Shown here: one piece after another, positions 28,288 to 36,379 of the stretch | Numbering within the stretch: position 1 is the stretch's first letter | Layout: every line of letters starts with the position of its first letter | From: Sporosarcina luteola | GTDB taxonomy: Bacteria; Bacillota; Bacilli; Bacillales_A; Planococcaceae | DNA: 64,000 bases | Direction of reading: 5' to 3' | NCBI RefSeq assembly: GCF_023715535.1 | Contig: NZ_JAMBOI010000003.1 | Location: forward strand, 310,001-374,000 | Program-made: the position numbers and the translations under genes | Notes under the pieces: model-generated | What the model saw: only the letters and a program-made list of their open reading frames with translations | What the model was told of the DNA's origin: nothing | Databases searched by the model: none

Positions 28288-28419
28288 GTTATCGATCATT
28301 TCCCGGGAGTTATCGGTCACTTCGGCGGAGTTATCGGTCAATCCGCCGCTGTTATCGGTCAATTCAACGAAGTTATCGGTCACTTGACGGAAGTTATCGT
28401 CATTTCAGGACCTTTTACC
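28288..28419 (+). repeat. Array R3: 5 x 21-bp units (core GTTATCGGTCA) plus closing unit
   Basis: Units start at 28288, 28309, 28330, 28351 and 28372. The first is a variant, GTTATCGATCATTTCC; the next four carry GTTATCGGTCA followed by 10 variable bases. The closing unit at 28393 drops one G (GTTATCGTCATTTC) and continues AGGACCTTTTACC. The array lies between the T-box terminator and trpE, so read-through trp mRNA carries its complement in the 5' UTR. Confidence 0.9.
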
Positions 28420-28449
28420 TAGCCGCTTCCTTCGATTAAAACCTTTTAT

Positions 28450-28560
28450 TTGTCAAAAGCACTTGGCACGACAAGAAAATGACCCGAACCATACAACGGT
28501 CCGCGGAATTCGGCTATTTCTCCAAAAGAATCTCCTTCGCGCCGAATGCATTTCACAAAC
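28450..28560. mobile_element. MITE-like inverted-repeat element, copy 1
   Basis: TTTGTCAAAAGCACTTGGCACG at the left end is mirrored by CGCGCCGAATGCATTTCACAAA at the right, giving imperfect inverted ends of about 22 bp around a core of roughly 65 bp. No coding potential is seen. A second copy with the same ends lies at 60456-60562. No target duplication is evident. Confidence 0.5.
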
Positions 28561-28586
28561 TAATCCCTTCTCCTCTTTCAAGAAAA

Positions 28587-28634
28587 ACAAAAAAGCCCTC
28601 TGCAAAAGGACAGAAAAGTCCAGTTGCAGAGGAC
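28587..28634 (-). terminator. T-box terminator of the trp operon
   Basis: GTCCTCTGCA ... TGCAGAGGGC forms a strong hairpin followed by TTTTTTG on the minus strand, directly after the T-box sequence. It is the regulated terminator of the trp leader. Confidence 0.9.
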
Positions 28635-28930
28635 GGATTACCCGCGTTGCCACCTCTATTTGAAGCTATTAAGCTTCCACTCGGCGCGCCTAAAAAAGGC
28701 ACTTCCCGTAACGTAGGAAAGACGTCCACCTGGAAAACTCCAGATAGCTCTCATAAGTCCATTCACAACGGACGCGAATCAGTTTCCACCACCCACTGAC
28801 TCTCTACATCGCGCTTCCGATGCTACTCCTCTTATTCAACAATTTCTTAGCTATGCTCTTCTCAACTCGGCTCATCTGTTCCTGGGCGGCACCGCTCCCG
28901 GCACCTCTACCCTCTCCGAACAAAAAAGTT
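28635..28930 (-). ncRNA. Tryptophan T-box leader
   Basis: On the minus strand the antiterminator bulge reads GAGGTGGCAACGCGG (around 28643-28657), a close match to the T-box core. Upstream are the AGTA-type motif (AGGAGTAGCA), the GTGGGTGGTGGAAA apical loop of stem I and a specifier loop GAA-TGG-A with the Trp codon complementing 28759-28761. Uncharged tRNA-Trp should stabilise the antiterminator and let transcription pass into trpE. B. subtilis instead controls its trp operon with TRAP. Confidence 0.92.
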
Positions 28931-28936
28931 GTACTA

Positions 28937-28965
28937 ACCTTACTATTCTTTCAATCAATTGTCAA
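28937..28965 (-). promoter_or_regulatory. trp operon promoter
   Basis: A perfect TTGACA (28965-28960, minus strand) is followed after 17 bases by TAAGGT (28942-28937). The start point near 28930 fits the 5' end of the T-box leader. Confidence 0.7.
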
Positions 28966-28995
28966 CCTTTCGATAATATATGTAGTCCCTCGACT

Positions 28996-29024
28996 TTGTA
29001 TACTTGCAGCCCAAGCTGTACAAT
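28996..29024 (+). promoter_or_regulatory. Promoter of the rluF-like gene
   Basis: TTGTAT (28996-29001) and TACAAT (29019-29024) are 17 bases apart, ending 33 bases before the ATG. It is divergent from the trp promoter. Confidence 0.65.
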
Positions 29025-29057
29025 AGTGGGAAAGAAACTCGAAAAAAGGTGAATCTC

Positions 29058-29762
29058 ATGCGAATTAATAAATATTTAAGCGAAGCTGGCATCGTCTCCC
29101 GACGTGGTGCTGATAAATGGATCGAAGACGGGCGCGTCACAATCAACGGCAAGCCAGCCGAACTCGGAAGCAGAGTCGAACAGGGAGATGAAGTCCATGT
29201 CGACGGCAAACCCGTGAAAACCGAAGAGCAGCTCGTCTATATCGTCCTCAATAAACCCGTCGGCATCACAAGCACGACCGAACGCCATATCGAAGGGAAT
29301 GTCGTCGATTTCGTAAACCACCCGCTCCGCATCTTCCATATCGGACGGCTCGACAAAGACTCAGATGGCTTGCTGCTTCTAACGAACGACGGCGACATCG
29401 TGAATGAAATCCTGCGCGAAGAACACGGCCACGAAAAAGAATATATCGTTACCGTTGACCGCCCGCTTACAAAGGAATTCATTAACAAAATGGAATCAGG
29501 CGTCGAAATTCTCGATACGATAACAAAACCATGCAAAGTGAAACAACTAGGTCCCCGAAAATTCAACATCACGTTGACGCAAGGGCTGAACCGACAAATC
29601 CGCCGCATGTGCTCGGCACTCGGCTACAACGTCAGACGCCTCCAGCGCACACGCATCATGAACATCCAACTCGGCAATTTGCCGATCGGACAATGGCGCG
29701 ACTTGACGGATAAGGAACTGAAGGAAATGTTTCAAATGCTTGATTATCAGCCAAAAAGGTGA
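29058..29762 (+). CDS. rluF: RluF-type 23S rRNA pseudouridine synthase
   Basis: This RsuA/RluB/E/F-family enzyme isomerises uridine in rRNA. From ATG 29058 (AAAAAAGGTG upstream) it has 234 residues: an S4 RNA-binding domain (about 1-50) and a catalytic domain with Asp99 in [11 protein letters not shown] and the [12 protein letters not shown] motif. The wording GRLDKDSDG and HEKEY.VTVD is nearest to RluF, which modifies U2604 in E. coli; the exact target here is inference. The frame upstream to 29004 lacks a ribosome site. Confidence 0.85.
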   Translation: MRINKYLSEAGIVSRRGADKWIEDGRVTINGKPAELGSRVEQGDEVHVDGKPVKTEEQLVYIVLNKPVGITSTTERHIEGNVVDFVNHPLRIFHIGRLDKDSDGLLLLTNDGDIVNEILREEHGHEKEYIVTVDRPLTKEFINKMESGVEILDTITKPCKVKQLGPRKFNITLTQGLNRQIRRMCSALGYNVRRLQRTRIMNIQLGNLPIGQWRDLTDKELKEMFQMLDYQPKR

Positions 29763-29781
29763 AGACAACCATGATAATACC

Positions 29782-29831
29782 AATAAAAGGCGATACATAT
29801 TGTGCTAGTACAATATGTATCGCCTTTTATT
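29782..29831 (+). terminator. Perfect 22-bp inverted-repeat terminator
   Basis: A flawless 22-bp stem (AATAAAAGGCGATACATATT... and its complement) with a 6-nt loop ends in TTTTATT. It terminates the rluF-like gene and, being symmetrical, could act in both directions. Confidence 0.85.
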
Positions 29832-29987
29832 ACATGCATCCATTATTATTACAGAATGTATCAATCCTGTTATAAATATTAAAAAAGACCGCATACTGTT
29901 TCTTTTTCGCATGATTAACCTTATAATGCGCACTAGATGATTTTTTTAGTGAAAATCATACTTCTAGCTTAAGGGAGGAGATCGATT

Positions 29988-30755
29988 ATGAAAAAAATGA
30001 TGTTTACATTAATAACCGGTCTATTGGCCGTTGTTTTAGTAGCATGCGGAGGAAATGAAGAAAGTACAGAAGCCCCAAATGATGATAAAGCAAAAACAGC
30101 GGAAACCGATCAGCAGAAGGAACAGCAAAAGCAAACGGAAGAAATGCAAAAGAAATTAGAAGAACAGCAAGTAGATGAAAATAAAACTGTTGCCAAAGTG
30201 AATGATGAAGAAATTGTAGGAAGCGACTATAATATCGCTCTAGCATCTGTACAAGGACAAATGCAGTTAATGGGGAAAGATCCAACTTCTAAAGAAGCTG
30301 CTGAGCAAGCGAAAAACCAAACAATTGACAGCTTGGTTGGGCAAACTCTTCTTCTTCAAGAGGCAGATAAAAAAAGCTATAAAGTTTCAAAGGCAGATAT
30401 TAATAAGCAACTGGACGAAATAAAGGAACAGTTTAAAACAGAAAAAGAATTTGAAGCCGCTCTTAAGCAATCCGGCATAGATATGAAAACACTTGAAACC
30501 CAATTAGCTGACGATATTAAACTTAAAAAGTATGTTGAGAAAGAAGTGCCGGCTGGCAAAATAACCGATGAAGAAATTCAACAAATGTATGATCAATATG
30601 CGGAACAAGCAAAGAGTGCAGGACAAGAAGCTCCAAAGCTTGAAGATGTAAAACCGCAAATAGAACAATCTCTTCATCAGCAAAAACAGCAGGAAAAACT
30701 CGCTCAGCAGGTTGAAGAGTTAAAGAAAAATGCGAAGATTGACATTAAGATATAA
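29988..30755 (+). CDS. SurA-N-domain lipoprotein, PrsA-like but without PPIase domain
   Basis: This 255-residue lipoprotein has lipobox LVAC with Cys20 as lipidation site, a charged Gln/Lys/Glu coiled-coil stretch (about 25-60), then a SurA-N-like chaperone domain (VAKVNDEEIVGSDYN ... IDSLVGQTLLLQEADKKSYKVSKADINKQL). The parvulin PPIase domain of PrsA is absent: residues after about 190 form only the C-terminal SurA-N helix (EEIQQMYDQYAEQ). It likely assists folding of secreted proteins at the membrane surface. AGGGAGGAG precedes the ATG, and a TATAAT at about 29920 may be its -10 box. Confidence 0.8.
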   Translation: MKKMMFTLITGLLAVVLVACGGNEESTEAPNDDKAKTAETDQQKEQQKQTEEMQKKLEEQQVDENKTVAKVNDEEIVGSDYNIALASVQGQMQLMGKDPTSKEAAEQAKNQTIDSLVGQTLLLQEADKKSYKVSKADINKQLDEIKEQFKTEKEFEAALKQSGIDMKTLETQLADDIKLKKYVEKEVPAGKITDEEIQQMYDQYAEQAKSAGQEAPKLEDVKPQIEQSLHQQKQQEKLAQQVEELKKNAKIDIKI

Positions 30756-30842
30756 GGTGTAGACACAAAAGGCACTTTAGATTGATTCTTTTTTCAAAAT
30801 TGTCCCTCCTATGTGCTGTGAACAATGTATAGTCCACGTACC

Positions 30843-30871
30843 TTGCAACAATAATTCAACAATTGTATAAT
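30843..30871 (+). promoter_or_regulatory. Promoter of the antisense (antitoxin) RNA
   Basis: TTGCAA (30843-30848) and a perfect TATAAT (30866-30871) are 17 bases apart on the plus strand. No coding frame follows; the transcript would run into the terminator at 30971-31022. Confidence 0.7.
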
Positions 30872-30877
30872 TGATGT

Positions 30878-31022
30878 ATAGACTTCATAGTATAAAAAGA
30901 ACCACCCGGTTGCACCCGAGTGGTCACAGTAATTGATAGGTTCCCTGTAAGGGGACGGCTTTCTCAGATGAAATAACCCATCCGGCATGAGCGCTGAACT
31001 CAAGGATGGGTTATTTCTTTTT
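30878..31022 (+). ncRNA. Predicted antisense RNA antitoxin (RatA-like arrangement)
   Basis: A transcript of about 145 nt is predicted from the promoter at 30843-30871 to a terminator with a perfect 13-bp stem (AAATAACCCATCC and complement, 30971-31016) and a following CTTTTT. It is complementary to the last codons and 3' UTR of the convergent toxin mRNA over about 130 nt. The layout is that of txpA/RatA and bsrG/SR4 in B. subtilis. No sequence similarity of the RNA itself is claimed. Confidence 0.65.
30893..30924 (-). terminator. Terminator of the toxin mRNA
   Basis: On the minus strand ACCAC-x-CGG pairs with CCG-x-GTGGT around a 6-nt loop (one mismatch), followed by TTCTTTTTA. It would end the toxin transcript beyond the antisense promoter, giving the overlap needed for pairing. 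Confidence 0.75.
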
Positions 31023-31100
31023 GTCATTTGACAGTATCATGACTACTAATGTTGCAAAACCGATTGCAATCATTAAAGATTCGAATACTGACATGGGCAT
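31011..31100 (-). CDS. TxpA-like type I toxin, 29-residue membrane peptide
   Basis: The peptide begins MPMSVFESLMIAIGFATL, continues with a short hydrophobic run and ends SNDKKK. TxpA of B. subtilis begins MSTYESLMVMIGFANL, a clear match (recalled, not searched). One membrane helix with a charged tail is typical of holin-like type I toxins. AAAGGGGGTG precedes the ATG but lies in a hairpin (31101-31122). The stop codon sits in the stem of the antisense RNA's terminator. A second in-frame ATG is at codon 3. Confidence 0.75.
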   Translation of the reverse strand: MPMSVFESLMIAIGFATLVVMILSNDKKK

Positions 31101-31122
31101 CACCCCCTTTCAAAAAGGGATG
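31101..31122 (-). promoter_or_regulatory. Hairpin sequestering the toxin ribosome binding site
   Basis: On the minus strand CATCCCTTT pairs with AAAGGGGGTG around a TTG loop (one bulged G, one G-U pair). The right arm is the whole Shine-Dalgarno sequence, adjacent to the ATG. Such masking is known for type I toxin mRNAs and would keep translation low until the RNA is processed. Confidence 0.6.
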
Positions 31123-31167
31123 AGCCGTCCATCCTTAAGTCACCTATTCAATTACTCTTACTCTTTA

Positions 31168-31195
31168 ATTATAGCATACATACGTTCCGAATTAA
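31168..31195 (-). promoter_or_regulatory. Promoter of the toxin mRNA
   Basis: On the minus strand TTAATT (31195-31190) and a perfect TATAAT (31173-31168) are 16 bases apart. Transcription would start near 31161, giving a toxin mRNA of about 270 nt. Confidence 0.6.
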
Positions 31196-31251
31196 CTCAT
31201 TATTAAGACGAAGATGTCCCATGTTTTTTAATATGGTTAAACTGATGCTGC

Positions 31252-33807
31252 TTACTCCCCAACAACCAACTGACCCGTTGTAACCTCCCTTTTCACTCGC
31301 GACCGCAGACCCAACATCCCATATCCTGCAACAACTAGTAATACCGACACTCCCAAAAGCACCCAACAACCATTCAAAACCGTCACACTTGGATTATTCA
31401 ATACTGTAGCCACTTCCCCATTGACAATCCGACCAATATCCAAATACGTGAACGGTGAAAACTGCGCAAAGTCGCCTAGTTTCCCACCGATGAAGTATCC
31501 TACTCCACAAATTAACGCTACACAGCTATATACAACGAATGCCCGAGGAACAAAAAGCCCCAACACATGCGTCATTGCAAGCAGAAACAAGAAAATGCAA
31601 ACAGATAACGCTATCCCGCTCAGCACATATTCGCCTAGCGGCATAAAATCAAAGCCGCCTTCAAGCGCCCTCATCCCCGTGTATCGGTCAGCCTCCACTA
31701 CCTTTTTGCTGTTGTAATGAAAGATCGGATAATACCAGTCACCAAAACGATTGAACAATGTGCTGACCAATAGAACAAATGCAAAGACACCCACTAAACC
31801 GGAAATCCCCACAATGATCGCCGTAGTCACTTTCCCAAAGAAAATCGATCGAACTGCAACCGGCTGTGTCTGCAACGTTTGGATGGTAGGCCGTTTCCCT
31901 TTCTCGCCCGCGAATCCTGCGCCAAAGACAACTAGCAAGAGCAATATTGGAATGAAATAGACATAGTTATCAAAGTATAGAAAAAGCGAAAATAATCCAC
32001 TGTTATCGACCTTCCGATTCTTCTCTACATGCCAATTCTTCGTTTCTTTATCTCCCCAACTTTCATAAATCGTCGGGATATCATCACCTGAGATGATCGG
32101 TCGCACGTTATGCTTCATCAGCCATTCTTTTTCCGCTTTGCTTGCTTCCAGCATGACGTAGCTTCGCCCACCAATCTCCCAAAACATATATTCATTAGTA
32201 AATTCCCCGCTGCTCTGCCTGTTGTTAAAGAGCTGATATTGGTAAAAGGATTGCCAATCCCCTTCCTCATATGCTCTTTTACCCATTTCGTAATTGGAAA
32301 GGATATCTTCGAAATAAGCCAACATCGTTTGCCGTTGGTGCTGCGCAACATCATTGTAATACCTAATCCATCCCTCGTCTCCAGACTCTTCAGCTGCTTT
32401 TCTATCTTCATCCAGTGAAGCAAGCTCTTCTTCAGAATGCTGTACGATACTGCGATACATCGCTATACTCTCATCCAGCCCCTCAACATACTCCGCCTCT
32501 TTCTTATGCGAAACCTGCCCAAGCAAAAAGTAGCCGATCACAGCAAAAAGCCCAAGCACAATAATGGACTGTCTCAACAACCCTTGCCGTTTCAACTTCC
32601 GCCATTCAAACCGAGCGCTGTTCCAAATCGTCAGGACATGCCGTGTTTTCCCATCACCAAAGGGCTTCTTCATATCCGTCGCCCCAAATAAGCCCCGTTC
32701 TCCTTCAGGCATTAAGATTCCCACCGTTAGCAACAGCAAACTCCAACAGACCGCAGCTATCGGGTATAACCAAAATGAGCCATCCACCGTTTCAGAGACA
32801 ATCGTTGTCATACTCAATAAATGAAATGGATTCCAAAATGTCTGAAATCCTTCATTCAACAACGTCGCCGAATAACCGACTGCACCGACAAATCCCGTCA
32901 TCACTAAAACGGCGAACGAGCTTCTGAATTGCGTGCTCAGCAGCATGATGAAGCTGAAAACCAATGCGCCCGCGCAGAAAAACAACATAAAGATCCGAAC
33001 CAAATACGCCGTTGTTGAAATGAATGTGAATGACTCTCCAGATTGGATGAGCTGCGGATAGGTGAAATTCCATGCTTGCTCACCGAATACATACGGGATC
33101 AGCAGTCCAACACATAAAACCATCAGTAGAAATCCAAAAATTACGATGAGCACCCCCGTATACTTCGCCACAATGCGCTTCCACTTAGCAATCGGCTGTG
33201 TTTTCAGCGTCAACCAAGTCTGCTGCTCTTTTTCAGACGTCACGATATTGCCGAAGAAGAGTACGAGAAACAAAAACCCGCCTACGCTTAATAGAAGGTT
33301 GGAACTTTGCTTTAACATAAGTGCCGGCGAAAGGGGAAATTCTTCGTCTACATAAGGGAGCTCTTGCTTGAGAAGCCAAGCATTCTTCTGGATCGCCTTC
33401 TCCCTTTCCATCCCATATAGCGAACCGAAACCGCCTTCCGCCTCTTCAAACAACGCCACACTTTTCAAAAAATCATTTTCAATGGCGGGTATTTCACTCC
33501 ATCCACCGTTATGGATGACCCCTTTCCAACGAAAGAAGATAGTCCCCAATTCAACGATATGCTCCTGCTGCCTTCGCATCGCTTCGTCCAACTGATCGTT
33601 ATATTCTCGTTCCTTATAAAAATGATACCGGGCGTCAACCTCTTCCGAGTACGGCCGAATGCTCTCCAAAGCCCTCTCCTTCATGGCCTCCCGTTCGGAA
33701 TAGTTCTGATAAAAGACGCCTGCGACACCTAACAGGACAACTACAAATAGCCATACAAGCTTCTTCTGCCGAAAAACTTTCTTCATTTCAAATTTCAATA
33801 AACCCAT
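31252..33807 (-). CDS. Double-length ABC-2 type permease (second copy)
   Basis: This 851-residue membrane protein appears to be two ABC-2 permease units joined head to tail. Each half opens with an amphipathic arm and a membrane helix (LLKFEMKKVFRQKKLVWLF at about 2; WNSARFEWRKLKRQGLLRQS at about 395), has a large extracytoplasmic loop, then an EKEQQTWLTLKTQP or EKGKRPTIQTLQTQP coupling-helix region and further helices. It is a paralogue of the next gene upstream, 22 bases away, and shares the ATPase at 36360-37259. Substrate unknown; such exporters often handle antimicrobial peptides or lipids. Confidence 0.8.
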   Translation of the reverse strand: MGLLKFEMKKVFRQKKLVWLFVVVLLGVAGVFYQNYSEREAMKERALESIRPYSEEVDARYHFYKEREYNDQLDEAMRRQQEHIVELGTIFFRWKGVIHNGGWSEIPAIENDFLKSVALFEEAEGGFGSLYGMEREKAIQKNAWLLKQELPYVDEEFPLSPALMLKQSSNLLLSVGGFLFLVLFFGNIVTSEKEQQTWLTLKTQPIAKWKRIVAKYTGVLIVIFGFLLMVLCVGLLIPYVFGEQAWNFTYPQLIQSGESFTFISTTAYLVRIFMLFFCAGALVFSFIMLLSTQFRSSFAVLVMTGFVGAVGYSATLLNEGFQTFWNPFHLLSMTTIVSETVDGSFWLYPIAAVCWSLLLLTVGILMPEGERGLFGATDMKKPFGDGKTRHVLTIWNSARFEWRKLKRQGLLRQSIIVLGLFAVIGYFLLGQVSHKKEAEYVEGLDESIAMYRSIVQHSEEELASLDEDRKAAEESGDEGWIRYYNDVAQHQRQTMLAYFEDILSNYEMGKRAYEEGDWQSFYQYQLFNNRQSSGEFTNEYMFWEIGGRSYVMLEASKAEKEWLMKHNVRPIISGDDIPTIYESWGDKETKNWHVEKNRKVDNSGLFSLFLYFDNYVYFIPILLLLVVFGAGFAGEKGKRPTIQTLQTQPVAVRSIFFGKVTTAIIVGISGLVGVFAFVLLVSTLFNRFGDWYYPIFHYNSKKVVEADRYTGMRALEGGFDFMPLGEYVLSGIALSVCIFLFLLAMTHVLGLFVPRAFVVYSCVALICGVGYFIGGKLGDFAQFSPFTYLDIGRIVNGEVATVLNNPSVTVLNGCWVLLGVSVLLVVAGYGMLGLRSRVKREVTTGQLVVGE

Positions 33808-33829
33808 AACACCACCCCCACTTCAACAT

Positions 33830-36379
33830 TCACACCGAAGCCGTAACCGACTTCCTCTCCTTCACAAACCTCTTCTCAAAACTTAACCCAACATAAGTCA
33901 CACCCAAAAGAATAACCGTCGCTCCAAGCAGCATCCCACATCCCATATACACGCTAATCGCCGGGTCGTTCATCAGCGTCAAAATCTCCCCATTGACGAT
34001 TTTCGGTATGTTTAAATAAAGGAACGGTGAATACTGAGCGAAATCGTCCAATTTCCAGCTCAACAAATAGCCTGCTACATTGATCAATCCAGTCAGTGCA
34101 TATACGACTAACGGCTGGCGGATGAAAAGTCCAAGGACATTCGATAACGCGATTACGAACAATGCGACACAGACATACAGCAATAGAGCTTTCAGCAAAA
34201 ACTCTCCGAGGGGCAGAAAAGAATAGCCCCCTTCGAATGCCCTCAATCCTGAGTAGTCGAAGGACTGCACTTCATGCCTGCTATGGTAGTGCAACACCGG
34301 ATACATCCAGTCGCCGAATCGGTTGAAAACTGTCCCGACCAGCACAGCGAACAGGAATATGCCAACTGCACTTCCTGTTGCTATGATTGAACTGTAGAAC
34401 ACTTTCCCTAGGAAGAGAGATCGCTTCGTGATCGGTAACGTCTTCAACAGCTGTAGCGTCGGTCTTTTGCCACGCTCGCCCGCAAATCCCGCGCCTACGA
34501 GAAGCAAGAATATAAGCAGGGGGATGAAGTACAGATAGTCACGGAAATACATGTATAGCGAAAACAAACCGCTATGATCTACTTTCCGATTCATCCTTTC
34601 AGTCCATTCCTTTTCCTTTCGCTGCTCTGTCTTCCAATTGTCATGAATGTTTGGAATGTACGTTCCTGAGAAGACAGGTTTTACCCCATGTTCCTTCATC
34701 CATTCTTTTTGGGCAATGCTCGTTTCATAACCGAAAAGACTTTGCGGTAAATGCATATGTTTTTTAGCCTCTGCCTGCATTTCATAAATCCGGTTATCAT
34801 TGAACAGTTGATATTCGTAAAATGCTGACCATTCCCCTTCTTCATAGACTGCAAGTGCCCGTTCGGCAAGTTTAGCCTCTTCGCGGGCATTCTCTATATA
34901 GCCTTCATAGGTGGGGATATTATGACCATAGATAAAGTCGCCATCCTCACCATTCGCGTTCGCCTCCGCAACCTTATCTTCCAGCTCTTGAATCCGTGAC
35001 TCATAAAAAGGGATGATTTCCGTCTCTGTCCTCTCCACCAAAGATGCTAATCCATTCAAGGCCATACTTTCCTGCTCTTTCACCTGTTCTGCAAAAAAGA
35101 GGTAGCCAACGAAAGCTGCAACAGAGAGTACGACAAAGGTTTGCTCGATAAGCCCCCTCCGTCTCGACTTCCGCCATTCGAACAATCCGTTGTTCCAAAC
35201 AGACTGCAGACGTGTTGTTTGTCCTTTGCGATACGGCTTCAGTTCCTCGGCCGCTTTGAATATGCCCCGTTCCCCTTCGCGGAGTAACACAGAGGCAATG
35301 ACAAGAATTACGCTCCATACAATTGCTGAAATGGCATACTGCCAAATCGAATGGATTGGCATTTCAGTTAAAAACCGATCCGCACGAAAGAACTGGAATG
35401 GGTTCCAGGGGGCTTGAAATCCCTTAACCGCTTCCGTCAACACGACACCAAGCATTGTTACAAATCCGATGAACATGATCGTTGAAAAAGAACTTCTCAG
35501 TTGTGTGCTAATTACTAGCAGTAGACCAAAAAGGACTGCTGCAGCTGCAAGGAATAAAACCGTTACATTCGCAAGGTGCTGCCAAGCTGGAATGATGGTA
35601 AATGCGTCACCCGTCTGCAGGAACTGTGGATAAGACAGATCATTAAACGGCTCCCCGAAAAAGTGCGGAATTGCCCAGCCAATGAGGATGGTGGCAGCAA
35701 AAAAGAAGAATAAGACAACTAGCAGGCTGATATATTTAGCTGTCAGCAGTTTCCCTCTGCGTAGGGGTTGCGTCCTTAACGTCAACAGTGTCTGCTGTTC
35801 CTTCTCGGATGTGTATGCATTTCCGAATAGAAGAAGGAGCAATAAAAGCCCGCCTGGCCCCAACAGAATCGGGGCAATTTCGCCCATCTGCAAAGCGGGA
35901 GTCACTGGATACGTTTCATTGGCATACGGCAGCCCATGCTCTAACAGATAGGCATTTTTTTCGATAGCCATATCCCTTTGGACACCCGTTAAGGCGGTAA
36001 AGACTCCACCCGCATCCTCGTATCTTTCAAGATTAACTAAAAAATCATTCTCAAATTGGGGGATTTCTTCCCACCGTCCCCCATAGATGGCGCTCTTCCA
36101 GAGAAAGAGTGACTGCGCCATATTGTTCAAGCTGTCAAATTGCTTCGTCTGCTCCTCAGTCAACCTATTCTCCCGGTTCAATGGCAGAAGTTGTGTATAT
36201 AATTCATCCGACTGTCGGACGATGAATGCAATGTTCTCCTCTGCCTCTTTCGCCATAAGATCCTGTTCCATGCTGTTTTGATAGTAAATCCAACCGATAC
36301 ATAACGTCACCAACATTAACAACCAAATGAGCTTCTTCTGCCGCCAAATCTTCTTCAGCTCAAACTTCAACAAGCTCAT
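33830..36379 (-). CDS. Double-length ABC-2 type permease (first copy)
   Basis: From ATG 36379 this protein has 849 residues and the same two-unit plan as its neighbour: MSLLKFELKKIWRQKKLIWLL opens unit one, WNNGLFEWRKSRRRGLIEQT opens unit two, and each has a coupling-helix motif (EKEQQTLLTLRTQP; ERGKRPTLQLLKTLP). The frame extends upstream into the ATPase gene, but the residues there are the ATPase in another frame. The start overlaps the ATPase end by 20 bases. The two copies are full of matched motifs (LFNRFGDW, LRAFEGGY.F.PLGE, VNGE), so they arose by gene duplication. Confidence 0.82.
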   Translation of the reverse strand: MSLLKFELKKIWRQKKLIWLLMLVTLCIGWIYYQNSMEQDLMAKEAEENIAFIVRQSDELYTQLLPLNRENRLTEEQTKQFDSLNNMAQSLFLWKSAIYGGRWEEIPQFENDFLVNLERYEDAGGVFTALTGVQRDMAIEKNAYLLEHGLPYANETYPVTPALQMGEIAPILLGPGGLLLLLLLFGNAYTSEKEQQTLLTLRTQPLRRGKLLTAKYISLLVVLFFFFAATILIGWAIPHFFGEPFNDLSYPQFLQTGDAFTIIPAWQHLANVTVLFLAAAAVLFGLLLVISTQLRSSFSTIMFIGFVTMLGVVLTEAVKGFQAPWNPFQFFRADRFLTEMPIHSIWQYAISAIVWSVILVIASVLLREGERGIFKAAEELKPYRKGQTTRLQSVWNNGLFEWRKSRRRGLIEQTFVVLSVAAFVGYLFFAEQVKEQESMALNGLASLVERTETEIIPFYESRIQELEDKVAEANANGEDGDFIYGHNIPTYEGYIENAREEAKLAERALAVYEEGEWSAFYEYQLFNDNRIYEMQAEAKKHMHLPQSLFGYETSIAQKEWMKEHGVKPVFSGTYIPNIHDNWKTEQRKEKEWTERMNRKVDHSGLFSLYMYFRDYLYFIPLLIFLLLVGAGFAGERGKRPTLQLLKTLPITKRSLFLGKVFYSSIIATGSAVGIFLFAVLVGTVFNRFGDWMYPVLHYHSRHEVQSFDYSGLRAFEGGYSFLPLGEFLLKALLLYVCVALFVIALSNVLGLFIRQPLVVYALTGLINVAGYLLSWKLDDFAQYSPFLYLNIPKIVNGEILTLMNDPAISVYMGCGMLLGATVILLGVTYVGLSFEKRFVKERKSVTASV

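Noticed and set aside
28288..28439. Heptapeptide-repeat proteins encoded in arrays R3, R4, R6 and R9 (YRSxxxS in one direction, TDNSxxx in the other)
   Set aside because: A 21-bp period keeps any open frame open and yields heptads in several frames. There is no consistent ribosome site, start or frame shared between arrays, and the filler bases show no third-position bias.
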